A stretch of 64,000 nt of DNA from Commensalibacter melissae (GCF_009734185.1 NZ_CP046393.1:1757501-1821500); one strand, 5' to 3'. Numbered from the stretch's first letter, positions 34,466-44,966 are shown. Made by a program: numbers and translations. Notes: generated by a model not told the origin, from the sequence alone.

Positions 34466-35838
34466 TATCCCAACGCATATAAAATTCGAATCCAAGATCG
34501 TATCCCCTTATGAAATGAACGAAGATTATATTTTTCATTCGGGGAATGAATGCAATCATCAGCATTTGCAAACCCGATTAAAAAAGATTCTATTCCGAAT
34601 TCACGCTGTAAATCATTAACCACAGGTATGGCGCCTCCACTGCCAATAATGACTGTTTTATGAAGCCATTCATCTTCGAGGGCTTGACTAATTTTACTTA
34701 AATTCTTTCCTTCAAGGGAAACCATACTTGCATTTGAAACACCATGAGAAACAAATTCAACTTTACAATCTTCGGGTATTCTCGATTTTACAAACTGCCG
34801 AAAATTTTTCCGAATTTGAATTGGATCCTGTCCCCCAACCAAGCGAAAAGAAATTTTGGCTGAAGCCTGAGCTGGAATAACCGTTTTAAACCCATGTCCT
34901 TCATATCCCCCCGTAATTCCATTGATTTCACACGAAGGACGACACCATGTCTGTTCAACGGCATTGAATCCAATCTCACCCGCCGGATATTGCAAACCGA
35001 TTGGATGAAGCAGTTCACTATCGGTTTTACCAATTTCCTGCCATTTTTGACGAATCGTTTCAGCAATTTCAGGCACCCCTTCATAAAAATTTGGAATGGT
35101 GACCCTTCCTGTATTATCACGTAATGCTGCAATAATTTCAGCCAAAACCTGAATAGGGTTTTGAGCGGCATTTCCATATAATCCCGAATGCAAATCCCGA
35201 TTAGCCGCGTAAACGGTAACCTCTTCCCCAACCAAGCCACGAACCATGGCAGTGATTGCTGGCACATCCGGAGTAGCCATATCCGTATCACAAATAAAAG
35301 CAATATCAGGATGTAAGATTTCTTTCTGTTGTGCTAAAAAGGTAGATAAATGTTCTCCTCCACTTTCCTCTTCACCCTCCAAGATAAAGGTGATATTCAA
35401 TGGAAATTGCTTGTCTTTCATATAAATCGCACGACAGGCTTCCAGGAAAGTAAGAATTTGACCTTTGTCATCTGATGATCCACGCCCATGAATAACCTCT
35501 TTTCCTGTTGCGTCGGTTCGGATACAAGGTTCAAAAGGTGGTATTTCCCATAATTCCAGTGGATCGACAGGTTGTACATCATAATGTCCATAAAATAAAA
35601 CATGCGGGGCTCCCTTTATTTCAGGAGAATTTGCCATGACGATTGGATGTCCCCCAGTTTCACAAATCTGCACATCCAAATCCATATTACGCAAGTAATC
35701 ATGTAACCACTGTGCTGCCTTTCGACAGTCTTGGTTATAGCTTGGAATAGCTGAAATACTTGGAATGCGTAAAAATTCGAATAAACGATCAAGAGATTCT
35801 GTTATCCTATGATCAACATTGCAAAGAATTGATTGCAA
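34462..35838 (-). CDS. M20 family dipeptidase / metallopeptidase
   Basis: 458 aa zinc peptidase (CNDP/DapE-like). Metal-binding motifs in order: FYGHYDVQPVDP, GRGSSDDKGQ, LEGEEESGGEH with the general-base Glu, a CDTDMA segment, and near the C-terminus NADDCIHSPNEKYN. A dimerisation domain sits in the middle (VRGLVGEEVTV, DLHSGLYGNA). Likely hydrolyses dipeptides in the cytoplasm. Its stop codon overlaps that of the MetF-like gene. Confidence 0.92.
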   Translation of the reverse strand: MQSILCNVDHRITESLDRLFEFLRIPSISAIPSYNQDCRKAAQWLHDYLRNMDLDVQICETGGHPIVMANSPEIKGAPHVLFYGHYDVQPVDPLELWEIPPFEPCIRTDATGKEVIHGRGSSDDKGQILTFLEACRAIYMKDKQFPLNITFILEGEEESGGEHLSTFLAQQKEILHPDIAFICDTDMATPDVPAITAMVRGLVGEEVTVYAANRDLHSGLYGNAAQNPIQVLAEIIAALRDNTGRVTIPNFYEGVPEIAETIRQKWQEIGKTDSELLHPIGLQYPAGEIGFNAVEQTWCRPSCEINGITGGYEGHGFKTVIPAQASAKISFRLVGGQDPIQIRKNFRQFVKSRIPEDCKVEFVSHGVSNASMVSLEGKNLSKISQALEDEWLHKTVIIGSGGAIPVVNDLQREFGIESFLIGFANADDCIHSPNEKYNLRSFHKGIRSWIRILYALGY

Positions 35839-35901
35839 AATAAACTCCTATTATTATAAAATTTTATTTTAAAGAGATACTTTTTTATTTAATAACCAAT
35901 A

Positions 35902-37107
35902 ATGATTTTATCCTATCTGAAACCAAAACCCATTACATTAAAGATTCTTGCCGCGGCCATTTTTAATCTTGTATGTTTCATAAATATCGGTATGCCTTTG
36001 GCTACAATACCTGTATTTGTTCACAGACAACTCGGATATAATAGTATAATTGCCGGAATTGCTGTTTCCGCAGCCTATCTTGCCACCTTTATAAGTCGCC
36101 CGGGGGCAGGTCAATGGCTGGATACCAAAGGAGCCAAAAGTGCAGTCATTATAGGTTTGGGAATTAGTGCATGCGGGGGACTTTTAACAATTTTGGCTTT
36201 ATTGTTTATCCATCAACCTCTTATGGCATTAATAATCATCCTTCTAGGCCGCTTTTGCATGGGTATTTCAGAAAGCTGGGCATCAACAGGTGTTAATGTC
36301 TGGAATATCGGCAGAGTAGGAATTGAAAACGCAACCCATGTCATATCATGGAATGGCGTAACCACTTATGGCGGCATGGCTATTGGTGCCCCCTTAGGGG
36401 TTTATCTTGCTTCACAACCCATCGGTTTTATTGGAGGGTTATCTGGATTTTCTATTCTTACTGTCATTCTGGCTTCAGCATCAATGCTTCTAGCATCAAC
36501 CTATCCAGCCATCATTCCCGTTCCAACCGCTAGACGTTTACCTTTTACCAAGGTTTTCAAACGAATTTCAACTTACGGCTGCTGTCTTGGTTTATCAACT
36601 ATCGGATTTGGCAGTATTCAAACTTTCATTGCCTTATATTTTATTAGCAACCACTGGACAGGATCTGCCATTGCCTTGACAATTTTTGGCGTTTCCTTTG
36701 TCATGATCCGATTTATTTTCAAAAATTCACTTTTAAAATATGGTGGTTATATTGTCTCTATCATCTCCCTAATTACAGAAACCGTTGGTCTTCTTCTGCT
36801 TGCCACACAAACCTCAATAATTGGTGCATATATCGGAGCGGCCTTGACAGGATGTGGTTTTTCACTCATCTATCCAGCCTTGGGTGTTATTGCCATATCA
36901 AAAGTCAGTAGTGAAAATAAAGGGGCGGCTCTTGCCTCATTTTCTTTATTTCTGGATATGGCCCTTTTTATTTCCGGTCCCCTACTGGGTCTAATCCAAA
37001 GTCATCTTGGATATGATTATCTTTATTTGTCAGCCAGTTTTTTTGCTTTTTGTAGTGTTCTGTTAACCTATGGGCTATATTATCAGAATAAAAAATCCTC
37101 TATTTAA
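35902..37107 (+). CDS. Major facilitator superfamily transporter
   Basis: 401 aa, twelve predicted helices. It resembles the YhhS/YfcJ arabinose-efflux-like group: GIAVSAAYLATFISRPGAGQWLD carries the family loop 2-3 motif in variant form (PGAGQWLDTKGAK), and GRFCMGISESWASTGVN is helix 4. Substrate unknown; export of small molecules is usual for the group. It precedes the LOG gene by 24 bases on the same strand, so they are probably co-transcribed. Confidence 0.88.
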   Translation: MILSYLKPKPITLKILAAAIFNLVCFINIGMPLATIPVFVHRQLGYNSIIAGIAVSAAYLATFISRPGAGQWLDTKGAKSAVIIGLGISACGGLLTILALLFIHQPLMALIIILLGRFCMGISESWASTGVNVWNIGRVGIENATHVISWNGVTTYGGMAIGAPLGVYLASQPIGFIGGLSGFSILTVILASASMLLASTYPAIIPVPTARRLPFTKVFKRISTYGCCLGLSTIGFGSIQTFIALYFISNHWTGSAIALTIFGVSFVMIRFIFKNSLLKYGGYIVSIISLITETVGLLLLATQTSIIGAYIGAALTGCGFSLIYPALGVIAISKVSSENKGAALASFSLFLDMALFISGPLLGLIQSHLGYDYLYLSASFFAFCSVLLTYGLYYQNKKSSI

Positions 37108-37131
37108 CGATGATATATTAAAGAAAATTTC

Positions 37132-37692
37132 ATGACTCATTACAATTACTCAATTACCGTTTTCTGCGGTTCAAAATGCGGAAACAAATCCATCTACATT
37201 CAGGCGGCAAAAGAATTGGCAAGCCATTTTGTTCACAATCAATTACGACTTGTCTTTGGCGGTGGCAGTGTGGGATTGATGGGAATAATATCAAATACCA
37301 TGATTGACCTTGGTGGATCCGTCAAAGGTATTATCCCGCAATTCCTTATCAAAAAAGAGGGACAACATTCTCGTGTAAATGATTTAACAGTTACCGAAGA
37401 TATGCATTCCAGAAAAAAGATTCTTTATGACGAAGGAGATGCCTATCTGATTATGCCTGGAAGTATCGGGACTTTTGACGAATTCTTTGAAATACTTACT
37501 TGGCGCTATCTAAAGCTCCATAATAAACCGATCATCATTGTAAATGTCGATAATTGGGCTAGGGGCATTCATGATCAATTAAACAATACCATCAAACAGG
37601 GATTTGCTGATAAGTCCCTGTTGAAACTTTTTGAAGTTGTTCCTGATGTACCTTCAGCAATAGAATCTTTGAAAAAACAGATGAAATTCTAG
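37132..37692 (+). CDS. LOG family protein (cytokinin riboside 5'-monophosphate phosphoribohydrolase-like)
   Basis: 186 aa Rossmann-fold protein. It has the family FCGSKCG start, LVFGGGSVGLMGIISNT, and the second motif MPGSIGTFDEFFEILTW, where canonical LOG has PGGxGTxxE (here Ser replaces the second Gly). Such enzymes cut ribose-5-phosphate from N6-modified AMP or from AMP. The Glu of the motif is kept, so catalysis is plausible. A hairpin terminator follows. Confidence 0.88.
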   Translation: MTHYNYSITVFCGSKCGNKSIYIQAAKELASHFVHNQLRLVFGGGSVGLMGIISNTMIDLGGSVKGIIPQFLIKKEGQHSRVNDLTVTEDMHSRKKILYDEGDAYLIMPGSIGTFDEFFEILTWRYLKLHNKPIIIVNVDNWARGIHDQLNNTIKQGFADKSLLKLFEVVPDVPSAIESLKKQMKF

Positions 37693-37703
37693 AAAATAAA
37701 TAT

Positions 37704-37732
37704 TCCTGTTACCATAAAATTCTGTAACAGGG
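37704..37732. terminator. Hairpin terminator between LOG gene and hpnG
   Basis: CCTGTTAC and GTAACAGG are perfect complements around an 11-base loop, in the 64-bp gap between two convergent genes. It marks the end of the hopanoid operon on the minus strand. Confidence 0.6.
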
Positions 37733-37756
37733 ATTTCACATATTATACAATATTTT

Positions 37757-38410
37757 CTAATGAAAATTGGCAAGATACCGTTTTAAATGCCAGTATGCTC
37801 GAGTCATATCCATACCCACGCCAAACAAATCCTTAATCTGAAATGGACAGGTTAACAGACTTCCGGCAATCCTGGAAAAATTCAACTTGCCATCCTGTGT
37901 CAAGACTGAAGAAACAAGAGGTGGAAGATTCCGACTTGCCGTATCACATACAACACGTAAAACAGCAAACGGAATATGTTTCTCCTGAGCAAACTGCGCA
38001 ACCAAACCACTTTCCATATCAACTGCCAAACAGGCCGAATCTTTAAAAAGCCTTTCTTTTTTTTGGGCAGAGGTTACAATTTCATTGCTATGCAATAAAC
38101 TTCCGAGCTTGACTTCTGATTTTTCCGCCCCCAACCAGGTCCTTAATTCGGCATCCGCATGATATTCCCTATTCTCGGCAACTACACTATGCGACAATAA
38201 TATTGTACCTGCCTTAATAACGGGATCCAAACCGGCAGCAAATCCAAAAGATACGATTGAATCAATTTTTTCCACCGACAATCGCTCAAGGGCCTTTTTT
38301 GCACCCAGATAGTTCGCCCCGCTCGTTTCAACAGCAGCAGGAGCTAAAGTTGAGGCTAATCTTGCCTCAAAATCCATTCCAACCAAAATACCAAGGCGGT
38401 TGTATATCAT
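37757..38410 (-). CDS. hpnG: Hopanoid-associated phosphorylase HpnG
   Basis: 217 aa nucleoside-phosphorylase-fold protein that releases adenine from adenosylhopane to give phosphoribosylhopane, an early C35 side-chain step. Visible: ILVGMDFEAR, VSFGFAAGLDP (phosphate and base site), and CLAVDMESGLVA, the MES motif binding ribose. Its start overlaps the shc stop by one base. It is last in the leftward hopanoid operon. The adenosylhopane-forming radical-SAM gene hpnH is not next to it. Confidence 0.92.
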   Translation of the reverse strand: MIYNRLGILVGMDFEARLASTLAPAAVETSGANYLGAKKALERLSVEKIDSIVSFGFAAGLDPVIKAGTILLSHSVVAENREYHADAELRTWLGAEKSEVKLGSLLHSNEIVTSAQKKERLFKDSACLAVDMESGLVAQFAQEKHIPFAVLRVVCDTASRNLPPLVSSVLTQDGKLNFSRIAGSLLTCPFQIKDLFGVGMDMTRAYWHLKRYLANFH

Positions 38411-40374
38411 TAAAACCCAACCTCGACTTTTCCACTGTTACTCGCTTGAAGATTGCGAAAACGTGATAAGGCCAATAAAGGAAAAAACTGTTTATATCCA
38501 TGATAACGAAGATAAAACACTTTTGGAAATCCCACGGCATTATAAGGATTTTCTTCCCAGTGACCATTTTCTTTCTGGGCGCTCATCAGCCAGGCCATCC
38601 CTTTTTGCACCGCTGGGTGTTTGACTTGTCCCGCTGCCATTAATCCGAGTAATGCCCAGGCAGTCTGAGAAGGCATGCCTTGATTATAAACGCCTTTTGG
38701 CGCATCCTCATAGGAGGCTTCATCTTCACCCCATCCTCCCTCTGGTCTCTGTACATAAAGTAACCATTTAACCGCACGTTTTACCATTGGATCTTCATGA
38801 GAAATTCCAGCTGCATTTAAGGCGCATAAAACCGACCATGTTCCATAAATATAATTCGTTCCCCAACGCCCGAACCAGCAACCTGCATCTTCCTGTTCAG
38901 AACGTAAATATTGAATTGCCTTATCGATTACCGCTTTATCTTCGGGATAATTAAGCTGTGCCAGGAAAGAAACACAACGCGCCGTTACATCAGCCGTAGG
39001 AGGATCCAGCAAAGCGCCATGATCAGCAAAAGGGATATGATTCAGGATCATTTTATTATTGTCGATATCAAAGGCCCCCCAACCACCATTCGAGCTCTGC
39101 ATGCCAATTATCCACTGACGGGCACGTTCAATTGATTCTGCATGATCCGGATTACCATCACGATGTAGCAACATACCGACAACAGCCGTATCATCAACAT
39201 CTGGATAATAATCATTTCTATATTGAAATGCCCATCCTCCAGGAGCTGTTTCGGGAGAATTAATAATCCAATCTCCCTTTACATCCAAAATCTGGCGATC
39301 TTTCAGCCATTTCAAACTTTTCGCCAATTTTTGTGAAGTTACCTCTCGATCCACTGCTCGATTATGACTTATGGTTTCAATTACGGCATGTCCAGTCAAG
39401 GCAGTATCCCAAATAGGTGAAACACAAGGTTGACAATAAGCTTCTGTATCCGTCTCAATCAATAATTTTTTCACAGAACGCCAGGCAATCGCAGCGCGTG
39501 GATCATCATCGGCAATTCCCAACGCATGATATGCCATCACAGAATTTGCCATGGCTGGGTAAATTGCTCCCAGCCCGTCTTCTCCATTCAATCGTTCATC
39601 AACGAATTCCAATGCTTTCTGAATGGATTTTTTTCGTAAAACAGATGGAATATATTTTTCAGCAGGTCTTACAACTTTATCCAGTCCTTTAAAGACATGT
39701 CCCCAATAAGACCGGAACGGACCCTTAATCCAATCGCTGACCTGATCAGGCGGAGTTACAAATAATTCCTGAATATGAATATTACGAGGGTTAATCGCCT
39801 TGGGTTTCAAAGCGGCCAGAATCAATAAAGGAACAACAACTGTTCTGGACCAATATGACATATTCCAAATGGAAAACAATGCTTTCTTGGGCATCAGCAT
39901 CAATTCAATCGGCATTGCAGGAGTGGCATGCCATGGAACCTCACCAAACAACGCCATTTGAATACGTGTGAAAACATTGGTTCTTTCCGCACCGCCATGC
40001 GCAAGAATGGCCTCTCTGGCACGTTTCATATGGGGTGCATCAATATCATCCCCAATAGCCTTTAAAGCAAAATAAGCCTTTACGGAAGCCGAAAGATCAA
40101 ATTTTCCTTGATAATAAAGAGGCCATCCACCATGATCCCCTTGGATACGGCGCAAGTAAACGCCAATTTTATTTTCCAAATCCCGGTCTATACGATTCAG
40201 AAAATGTTCCAACAATACATATTCAGCAGGAATAGTTGCATCCGCCTCCAGTTCAAATACCCAATGTCCATCTTCATTCTGATGTTCAGTTAATACATGC
40301 TGTGCTCGAGAAATTGCTGCGTCCAAATCGTCATTATCTATTCCCTTTCCCAAATCACCAGTATGATCTAGCAT
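38410..40374 (-). CDS. shc: Squalene-hopene cyclase
   Basis: 654 aa (hpnF), the membrane-associated cyclase turning squalene into hopene/hopanol. The catalytic acid motif DVDDTAV is at residues 392-398. At least five QW-type repeats are visible (QGDHGGWPLYY, QSSNGGWGAFD, QRPEGGWGED, QKENGHWEENP and others). The C-terminal GFPKVFYLRYHGYKQFFPLLAL is typical. It is followed immediately by hpnG and preceded by hpnE after a 90-bp gap. Confidence 0.97.
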   Translation of the reverse strand: MLDHTGDLGKGIDNDDLDAAISRAQHVLTEHQNEDGHWVFELEADATIPAEYVLLEHFLNRIDRDLENKIGVYLRRIQGDHGGWPLYYQGKFDLSASVKAYFALKAIGDDIDAPHMKRAREAILAHGGAERTNVFTRIQMALFGEVPWHATPAMPIELMLMPKKALFSIWNMSYWSRTVVVPLLILAALKPKAINPRNIHIQELFVTPPDQVSDWIKGPFRSYWGHVFKGLDKVVRPAEKYIPSVLRKKSIQKALEFVDERLNGEDGLGAIYPAMANSVMAYHALGIADDDPRAAIAWRSVKKLLIETDTEAYCQPCVSPIWDTALTGHAVIETISHNRAVDREVTSQKLAKSLKWLKDRQILDVKGDWIINSPETAPGGWAFQYRNDYYPDVDDTAVVGMLLHRDGNPDHAESIERARQWIIGMQSSNGGWGAFDIDNNKMILNHIPFADHGALLDPPTADVTARCVSFLAQLNYPEDKAVIDKAIQYLRSEQEDAGCWFGRWGTNYIYGTWSVLCALNAAGISHEDPMVKRAVKWLLYVQRPEGGWGEDEASYEDAPKGVYNQGMPSQTAWALLGLMAAGQVKHPAVQKGMAWLMSAQKENGHWEENPYNAVGFPKVFYLRYHGYKQFFPLLALSRFRNLQASNSGKVEVGF

Positions 40375-40464
40375 AATTGAATATTTCCTTATTTTATTAT
40401 AAATAAACCATTACTATTTGAATTTTGATAAAAAATCTAACCTTAATTATCCCGAGTTTATAAG

Positions 40465-41754
40465 CTATAAAATAGCCTGAGCCGCCTTATATCCCGAACG
40501 GATAGCCCCCTCAATTGTTGAAGGAAGACCTGTAGCGGTCCAGTCTCCTGCCAAAAACAGGTTTGGACATATCGTATAACAGGAAGGACGACGTTTATTT
40601 TGTTCTATCGTTGCAGCAAAACTGGCCCTTTTTTCCCACAACAGACGATAGGACGGTACGTATTCAGGCAAAGGGGAAAAAAGGAAAGGTTCAAGGGTTT
40701 TCCTGATTTCCTGCCAAATTAATTTTGATAAATTTTCAGGATCAGACCCCGTAAAACGATTGGCGGCACTTACAGTTACCGAAATCACCCCGTCTTTAAC
40801 AAAAATCCATTCACTAATTCCACCAATAACACCGATGAACCTTGCCTTTTCGACACTCCCCTTCATTTGCAAGGCAAAATCAACTTTATAATGAAGATTC
40901 AATATACTTTCAAATTCATCTGGCAAGGGAATGTCAGGTAAAATTGGAGATAAAACCTGTCTTGCCGTATAAGGATTAACCGCAAGAATAACCTGGTCCT
41001 CTGAATTAAGTTCTATTTTTTCATTATTCACGATAAAATAATCAACATATCCGTCTTGCCGATGCAATTCAGAAAGGCGAGATGTCGCATGAATTTTGCC
41101 ACCTTGCAATTTTATCAGAGATAAAGCCGGTTTTACAAAGGTTTCTGACAATCCCTTCTTTGGAAAATAAGGAACACAGGCCTTTCCTCCCTTTAACAAA
41201 GACTGACGCACAACAGAACCTAGTAAAATTGCGCTACCAACCTCACAAGAAGTATTCAAAACAGAAATGGCAAACGGTTTCAGAAGACGGCGGGAAAATT
41301 CACCATTTACCAAACAATCGGCAACAGTTTGACTATGATTGGCCTTAATTAAATGCCACAAAGCCATCAATTCAGGAAGTTTAAAACCTGGAACCCGACG
41401 GTTTTTACTAAATAGCCACCAAGGAAATCTTCCATTTGATAAACTAACATCCCAATGTTTGTTTTCATCAAGATCAAAAAAGGGAAATAGGGGAATTCCT
41501 GAACTGGTCAGACTATTCATGGAATCTATTTTGTTCAAATAATCAAAAACGGCATCATTTCCAGAAAGAATTAAATGATTACCGTTATCGATCAAACGAT
41601 CCAATTTTGAATCATAAAAAGAACGGGCTCGCCCACCAAATGTTGGACTTCCTTCATAAAGCGCGATTTGCGCATCTGTCCTTGAAGATAAAAAGACAGC
41701 GGCAGACAAGCCAGCCAACCCCCCACCAATAATATGAATATGTTTCTTTGCCAT
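40465..41754 (-). CDS. hpnE: Hydroxysqualene dehydroxylase HpnE
   Basis: 429 aa FAD-dependent amine-oxidase-fold enzyme that reduces hydroxysqualene to squalene. The N-terminal dinucleotide motif is IIGGGLAGLSAAVFL, followed by ALYEGSPTFGGRARS; the C-terminal FAD site is LFLAGDWTATGLPSTIEGAIRSG. It starts 11 bases after hpnD. With HpnC and HpnD it forms the three-enzyme bacterial route to squalene. Confidence 0.95.
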   Translation of the reverse strand: MAKKHIHIIGGGLAGLSAAVFLSSRTDAQIALYEGSPTFGGRARSFYDSKLDRLIDNGNHLILSGNDAVFDYLNKIDSMNSLTSSGIPLFPFFDLDENKHWDVSLSNGRFPWWLFSKNRRVPGFKLPELMALWHLIKANHSQTVADCLVNGEFSRRLLKPFAISVLNTSCEVGSAILLGSVVRQSLLKGGKACVPYFPKKGLSETFVKPALSLIKLQGGKIHATSRLSELHRQDGYVDYFIVNNEKIELNSEDQVILAVNPYTARQVLSPILPDIPLPDEFESILNLHYKVDFALQMKGSVEKARFIGVIGGISEWIFVKDGVISVTVSAANRFTGSDPENLSKLIWQEIRKTLEPFLFSPLPEYVPSYRLLWEKRASFAATIEQNKRRPSCYTICPNLFLAGDWTATGLPSTIEGAIRSGYKAAQAIL

Positions 41755-41765
41755 ATTATTGAACG

Positions 41766-42662
41766 CTATACCATCAATCCAACCATACCAACAATAACTT
41801 TTTCCCCTGTCGATAAGGATGCTCTTTTAAAAGGTTTTTTCCACCCCAATTTTTTTTGTTTACCCAATAAAAAGCGATAAGTAGCTGCCATAATTTTTGC
41901 AGGCCGAATGGCATCAACTTTACATTGTTTCATATAGTTCGCAGCAGAATGAAAATGATCCAGGGCACGATATGACATAATATTGCAAACTTCTTGAATT
42001 GAGGGATTCTGCATACATCGTTCAGGAATCAGGGAAATATGAAAACGTTCCAACAATTCTTTCGGTAAATACAAGCGCCCTCGTTCGATATCTTCCTCTA
42101 GATCGCGCAAAATATTTGTTATCTGTAGTGCCCGACCCAAATGATAAGCGACTTTTTCAGCCGCTTCTGATGAATCCCCAAAAATCCGGATTGCCAAACG
42201 ACCCACTGCCGAAGCGACCCGATCACAATATAAATCGAGATTGGCTTCATCAGGAGCAATAACAGGATTTAATACATCCATTTCCATACCATCAATAATG
42301 GCAAGAAAATCTTCCTTCCTCAATCCAAACTGTTGAATTGAGCCCAGCAATACATTCTCAACGGAACCATCAGCCTTTCCATTATACAGAAGCTCAATTT
42401 TATCGCGCCATTTCTGCAATTGTTTCTGTTTAACCTCAGGTTCACCCATATCGTCCGCAATATCATCAACAATACGACAAAAACTGTACAAGGCGAACAT
42501 ACTGTAACGACGTTCAGGGGATAACATTTTCATGCCTGCGGCAAAAGATGTCTTGGCATGACGAACGATTGCCTCGACAAAGATCAAATCAAGCTCGCTA
42601 CATCCCATTATCTGTGCAGTTTCAGCTAGCGGCTTTTGCATAATTTGATCGGACCTTTCCAT
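41766..42662 (-). CDS. hpnD: Presqualene diphosphate synthase HpnD
   Basis: 298 aa squalene/phytoene synthase-fold enzyme that joins two farnesyl diphosphates into presqualene diphosphate. Aspartate-rich motifs: RIVDDIADD and LRDLEEDIERGRLYLP, plus DRVASAVG. The start at 42662 lacks a clear ribosome-binding site; an ATG seven codons later, with AAAGG 12 bases before it, is an alternative. A 107-bp AT-rich gap separates it from hpnC. Confidence 0.94.
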   Translation of the reverse strand: MERSDQIMQKPLAETAQIMGCSELDLIFVEAIVRHAKTSFAAGMKMLSPERRYSMFALYSFCRIVDDIADDMGEPEVKQKQLQKWRDKIELLYNGKADGSVENVLLGSIQQFGLRKEDFLAIIDGMEMDVLNPVIAPDEANLDLYCDRVASAVGRLAIRIFGDSSEAAEKVAYHLGRALQITNILRDLEEDIERGRLYLPKELLERFHISLIPERCMQNPSIQEVCNIMSYRALDHFHSAANYMKQCKVDAIRPAKIMAATYRFLLGKQKKLGWKKPFKRASLSTGEKVIVGMVGLMV

Positions 42663-42769
42663 AGTTAAAAATAAATTAAGACAGTTTTAAGCAAGAAAAC
42701 AAAAATTAGCAAATTAAATAATAGGATAATCTATTACCCTATATCAATAATTTATCTTTTTCAGGACTA

Positions 42770-43657
42770 TTATCTTAAAATATGTGGACAAGCATATAGA
42801 ACAGCCTTGATCGCATCCTTATAATTCAGTTTCACTCTTGTTGCCAATGGATCCTCTTTTCTCAAATGCTCAGTCAAGGAACATGCAAGCGTAAGAATTA
42901 CAGAACTCTCCATTCTTAACCGTCGATTGGACGTCAATCGTATTAATTGTTCAGCTTCCCTGTTTAAATCATCAATATAGTCAAGAATATAATCAAATAC
43001 ATTCCTTAATCCGCTTATTGTTCCCTCGTCTTTAACCGCCTGCACGTCAACATTTTCTGCACGCAGCATATCCAACGGGATATAACATCGATCAAGACGA
43101 ATGAGGTCAGCCCTACAATCCTGCAAATGATTAAGAATTTGTAAAGAGGTGCATAACGCATCTGCAGCTGGTCTTATATCAGCATTTTCCTTATGAAGAT
43201 CAAGTAGATAATGACCAACAGGATTGGCAGAATATCGACAATATTCGAGAAGCTCGGCAAAAGTTTCATACCTATTTTTTACTGCATCCTGACGAAATGC
43301 AATCAATAAATCCGTTGCAGTGTCAAAAGATACACCCGTTTCCAACAAACTGTTACGTAAATATCTTGCAGCCTGGACATCAGCCCGATCGGGTGCCGGC
43401 ACATCATCACATAAAACAGCCTGCATTCCATTCAATCGTTTAACTTTTTCTTCCGAACTTAACATTTCGGAATCAGCGATATCATCAATAACCCTTGCGA
43501 AATTATAATATGCCTGTACATGAGGTCTCAATTTACGGCTAATCAATAAAGATCCTACTGGAAAATTCTCATCTTTTGCCCCCTTGCCAGAAGAAACATC
43601 TTCATTCCCCCAAATTGAAAAATCATACAGATCACAATGATTATTCACTGAACGCAT
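42770..43657 (-). CDS. hpnC: Hydroxysqualene synthase HpnC
   Basis: 295 aa paralogue of HpnD that converts presqualene diphosphate to hydroxysqualene. First aspartate motif ARVIDDIADSE; the second, HLQDCRADLIRLDRCYIP, is more divergent, as usual in HpnC. NPVGHYLLDL matches the family. AGAAGGA lies about 7 bases before the ATG, and the hpnB stop is 3 bases upstream. Confidence 0.94.
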   Translation of the reverse strand: MRSVNNHCDLYDFSIWGNEDVSSGKGAKDENFPVGSLLISRKLRPHVQAYYNFARVIDDIADSEMLSSEEKVKRLNGMQAVLCDDVPAPDRADVQAARYLRNSLLETGVSFDTATDLLIAFRQDAVKNRYETFAELLEYCRYSANPVGHYLLDLHKENADIRPAADALCTSLQILNHLQDCRADLIRLDRCYIPLDMLRAENVDVQAVKDEGTISGLRNVFDYILDYIDDLNREAEQLIRLTSNRRLRMESSVILTLACSLTEHLRKEDPLATRVKLNYKDAIKAVLYACPHILR

Positions 43658-43660
43658 AAA

Positions 43661-44917
43661 TTAATCCTTCTGTTTTGCATTTTTGTGCCCATTCCGTACT
43701 GAAACCAGATCTCCTAAACCCATACCGGTTTCCTGTTCATGAGCTGTACCGGAATTGTCTGTATAAGCCCTGCCTTTCCAGACCATTCCCTTCCCCCGGT
43801 AATAATTAATTGCTGAACCAATTGTCGCAAACAAATAGAACAAAGCAATAAATGGTAAAACCAAAATCCATAAATAGGAAATTTGAAAACGAGATAAGGT
43901 CGGAACAAATGACAAAATTGACATCATATAGGTAATAAATGCCAGTTGCTGCACACGTCCCTGGGAAAAAACAACCTGTAAAAAAGGCGTGAACCAAATC
44001 AGCGTCATCAAGATAATGGTTACCATTAACCAAACCAATGAATAATTCAACTGAACATAAGCAGAACGTGTAATCATGTTCCAAATGGATTCAACAGATT
44101 CATAAGGCCTTAATGAAACAGCTTGAGAACTATGTCCCAGATAAATTTTTCCACAATTTCTTTTAACCAAAGATGCCAAGGTTACATCATCAATCAATGC
44201 ATCTTTCAGCGCTGCAATACCACCAATCCGATCCAAGGCCTCTTTTCGAATTAAAACTGTTCCGCCCGCCCCTGCCGCAACAGTGCTCGAAGCCTTATTC
44301 ACCCTTGAAAAGGGATAAAGCATACAAAAGAAAAAAATAAAGGCTGGAATCAAGGCTTTTTCAAAAAAACTTTCACAACGAAGCTTTACCATTTCGGATA
44401 CTAAATTCAAATTATCCCGTAAAGCCTTATTTACCAAAGAGGAAAGATGAGTCGGTTCATGAAAAATATCGGCATCAGTAAAAAAGAAAAAAGAATTTTT
44501 CATTGACCTCTGTTGAGTAACCTTTGTTATTCCTTGTGACAAGGCCCACAATTTACCACTCCATCCATCGGGACGAAAAGATGCATCAACAATTTGTAGT
44601 TTTTCACGTTGATCTTCCGACAAGGTCTCCCTCAGTTTCCTGACCAGTGTTCCGGTTCCATCAGTACTTCCATCATTAACCAATGTAACATCATACCGTC
44701 CAGCATAATCCTGATTTAACAAGGATAAAATGACGTTCTCGATTGTTTCCGCCTCATCACGTGCCGGGACAATAACATGCAATTCTGGCCAACAATCCTG
44801 CTTCTTTTGCTCTTCCCGAGATAGAGGATATAAAATCGGTCCCCTACTCCAAAAACGACCATGAAAAAAAATTAATCCTATCCAGATTGCAAAAGAAACA
44901 CCTGCCAATACTAACAT
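43661..44917 (-). CDS. hpnB: Hopanoid-cluster glycosyltransferase HpnB
   Basis: 418 aa family-2 glycosyltransferase with an N-terminal helix, a GT-A domain (VIVPARDEAETIENVI, TLVNDGSTDGT, FFFTDADIFH) and several C-terminal helices. HpnB is the standard second gene of hpn clusters, thought to glycosylate hopanoids or a related lipid at the inner membrane; the exact reaction is not settled. It is tightly linked to hpnC. Confidence 0.92.
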   Translation of the reverse strand: MLVLAGVSFAIWIGLIFFHGRFWSRGPILYPLSREEQKKQDCWPELHVIVPARDEAETIENVILSLLNQDYAGRYDVTLVNDGSTDGTGTLVRKLRETLSEDQREKLQIVDASFRPDGWSGKLWALSQGITKVTQQRSMKNSFFFFTDADIFHEPTHLSSLVNKALRDNLNLVSEMVKLRCESFFEKALIPAFIFFFCMLYPFSRVNKASSTVAAGAGGTVLIRKEALDRIGGIAALKDALIDDVTLASLVKRNCGKIYLGHSSQAVSLRPYESVESIWNMITRSAYVQLNYSLVWLMVTIILMTLIWFTPFLQVVFSQGRVQQLAFITYMMSILSFVPTLSRFQISYLWILVLPFIALFYLFATIGSAINYYRGKGMVWKGRAYTDNSGTAHEQETGMGLGDLVSVRNGHKNAKQKD

Positions 44918-44966
44918 AATATTGCACCATTTATATTCATCTTAAATTTCAAGTCTTTAAATTATT

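Noticed and set aside
34788-35303. 171-codon open frame on the minus strand
   Set aside because: Lies in another frame of the M20 dipeptidase gene whose metal motifs are intact.
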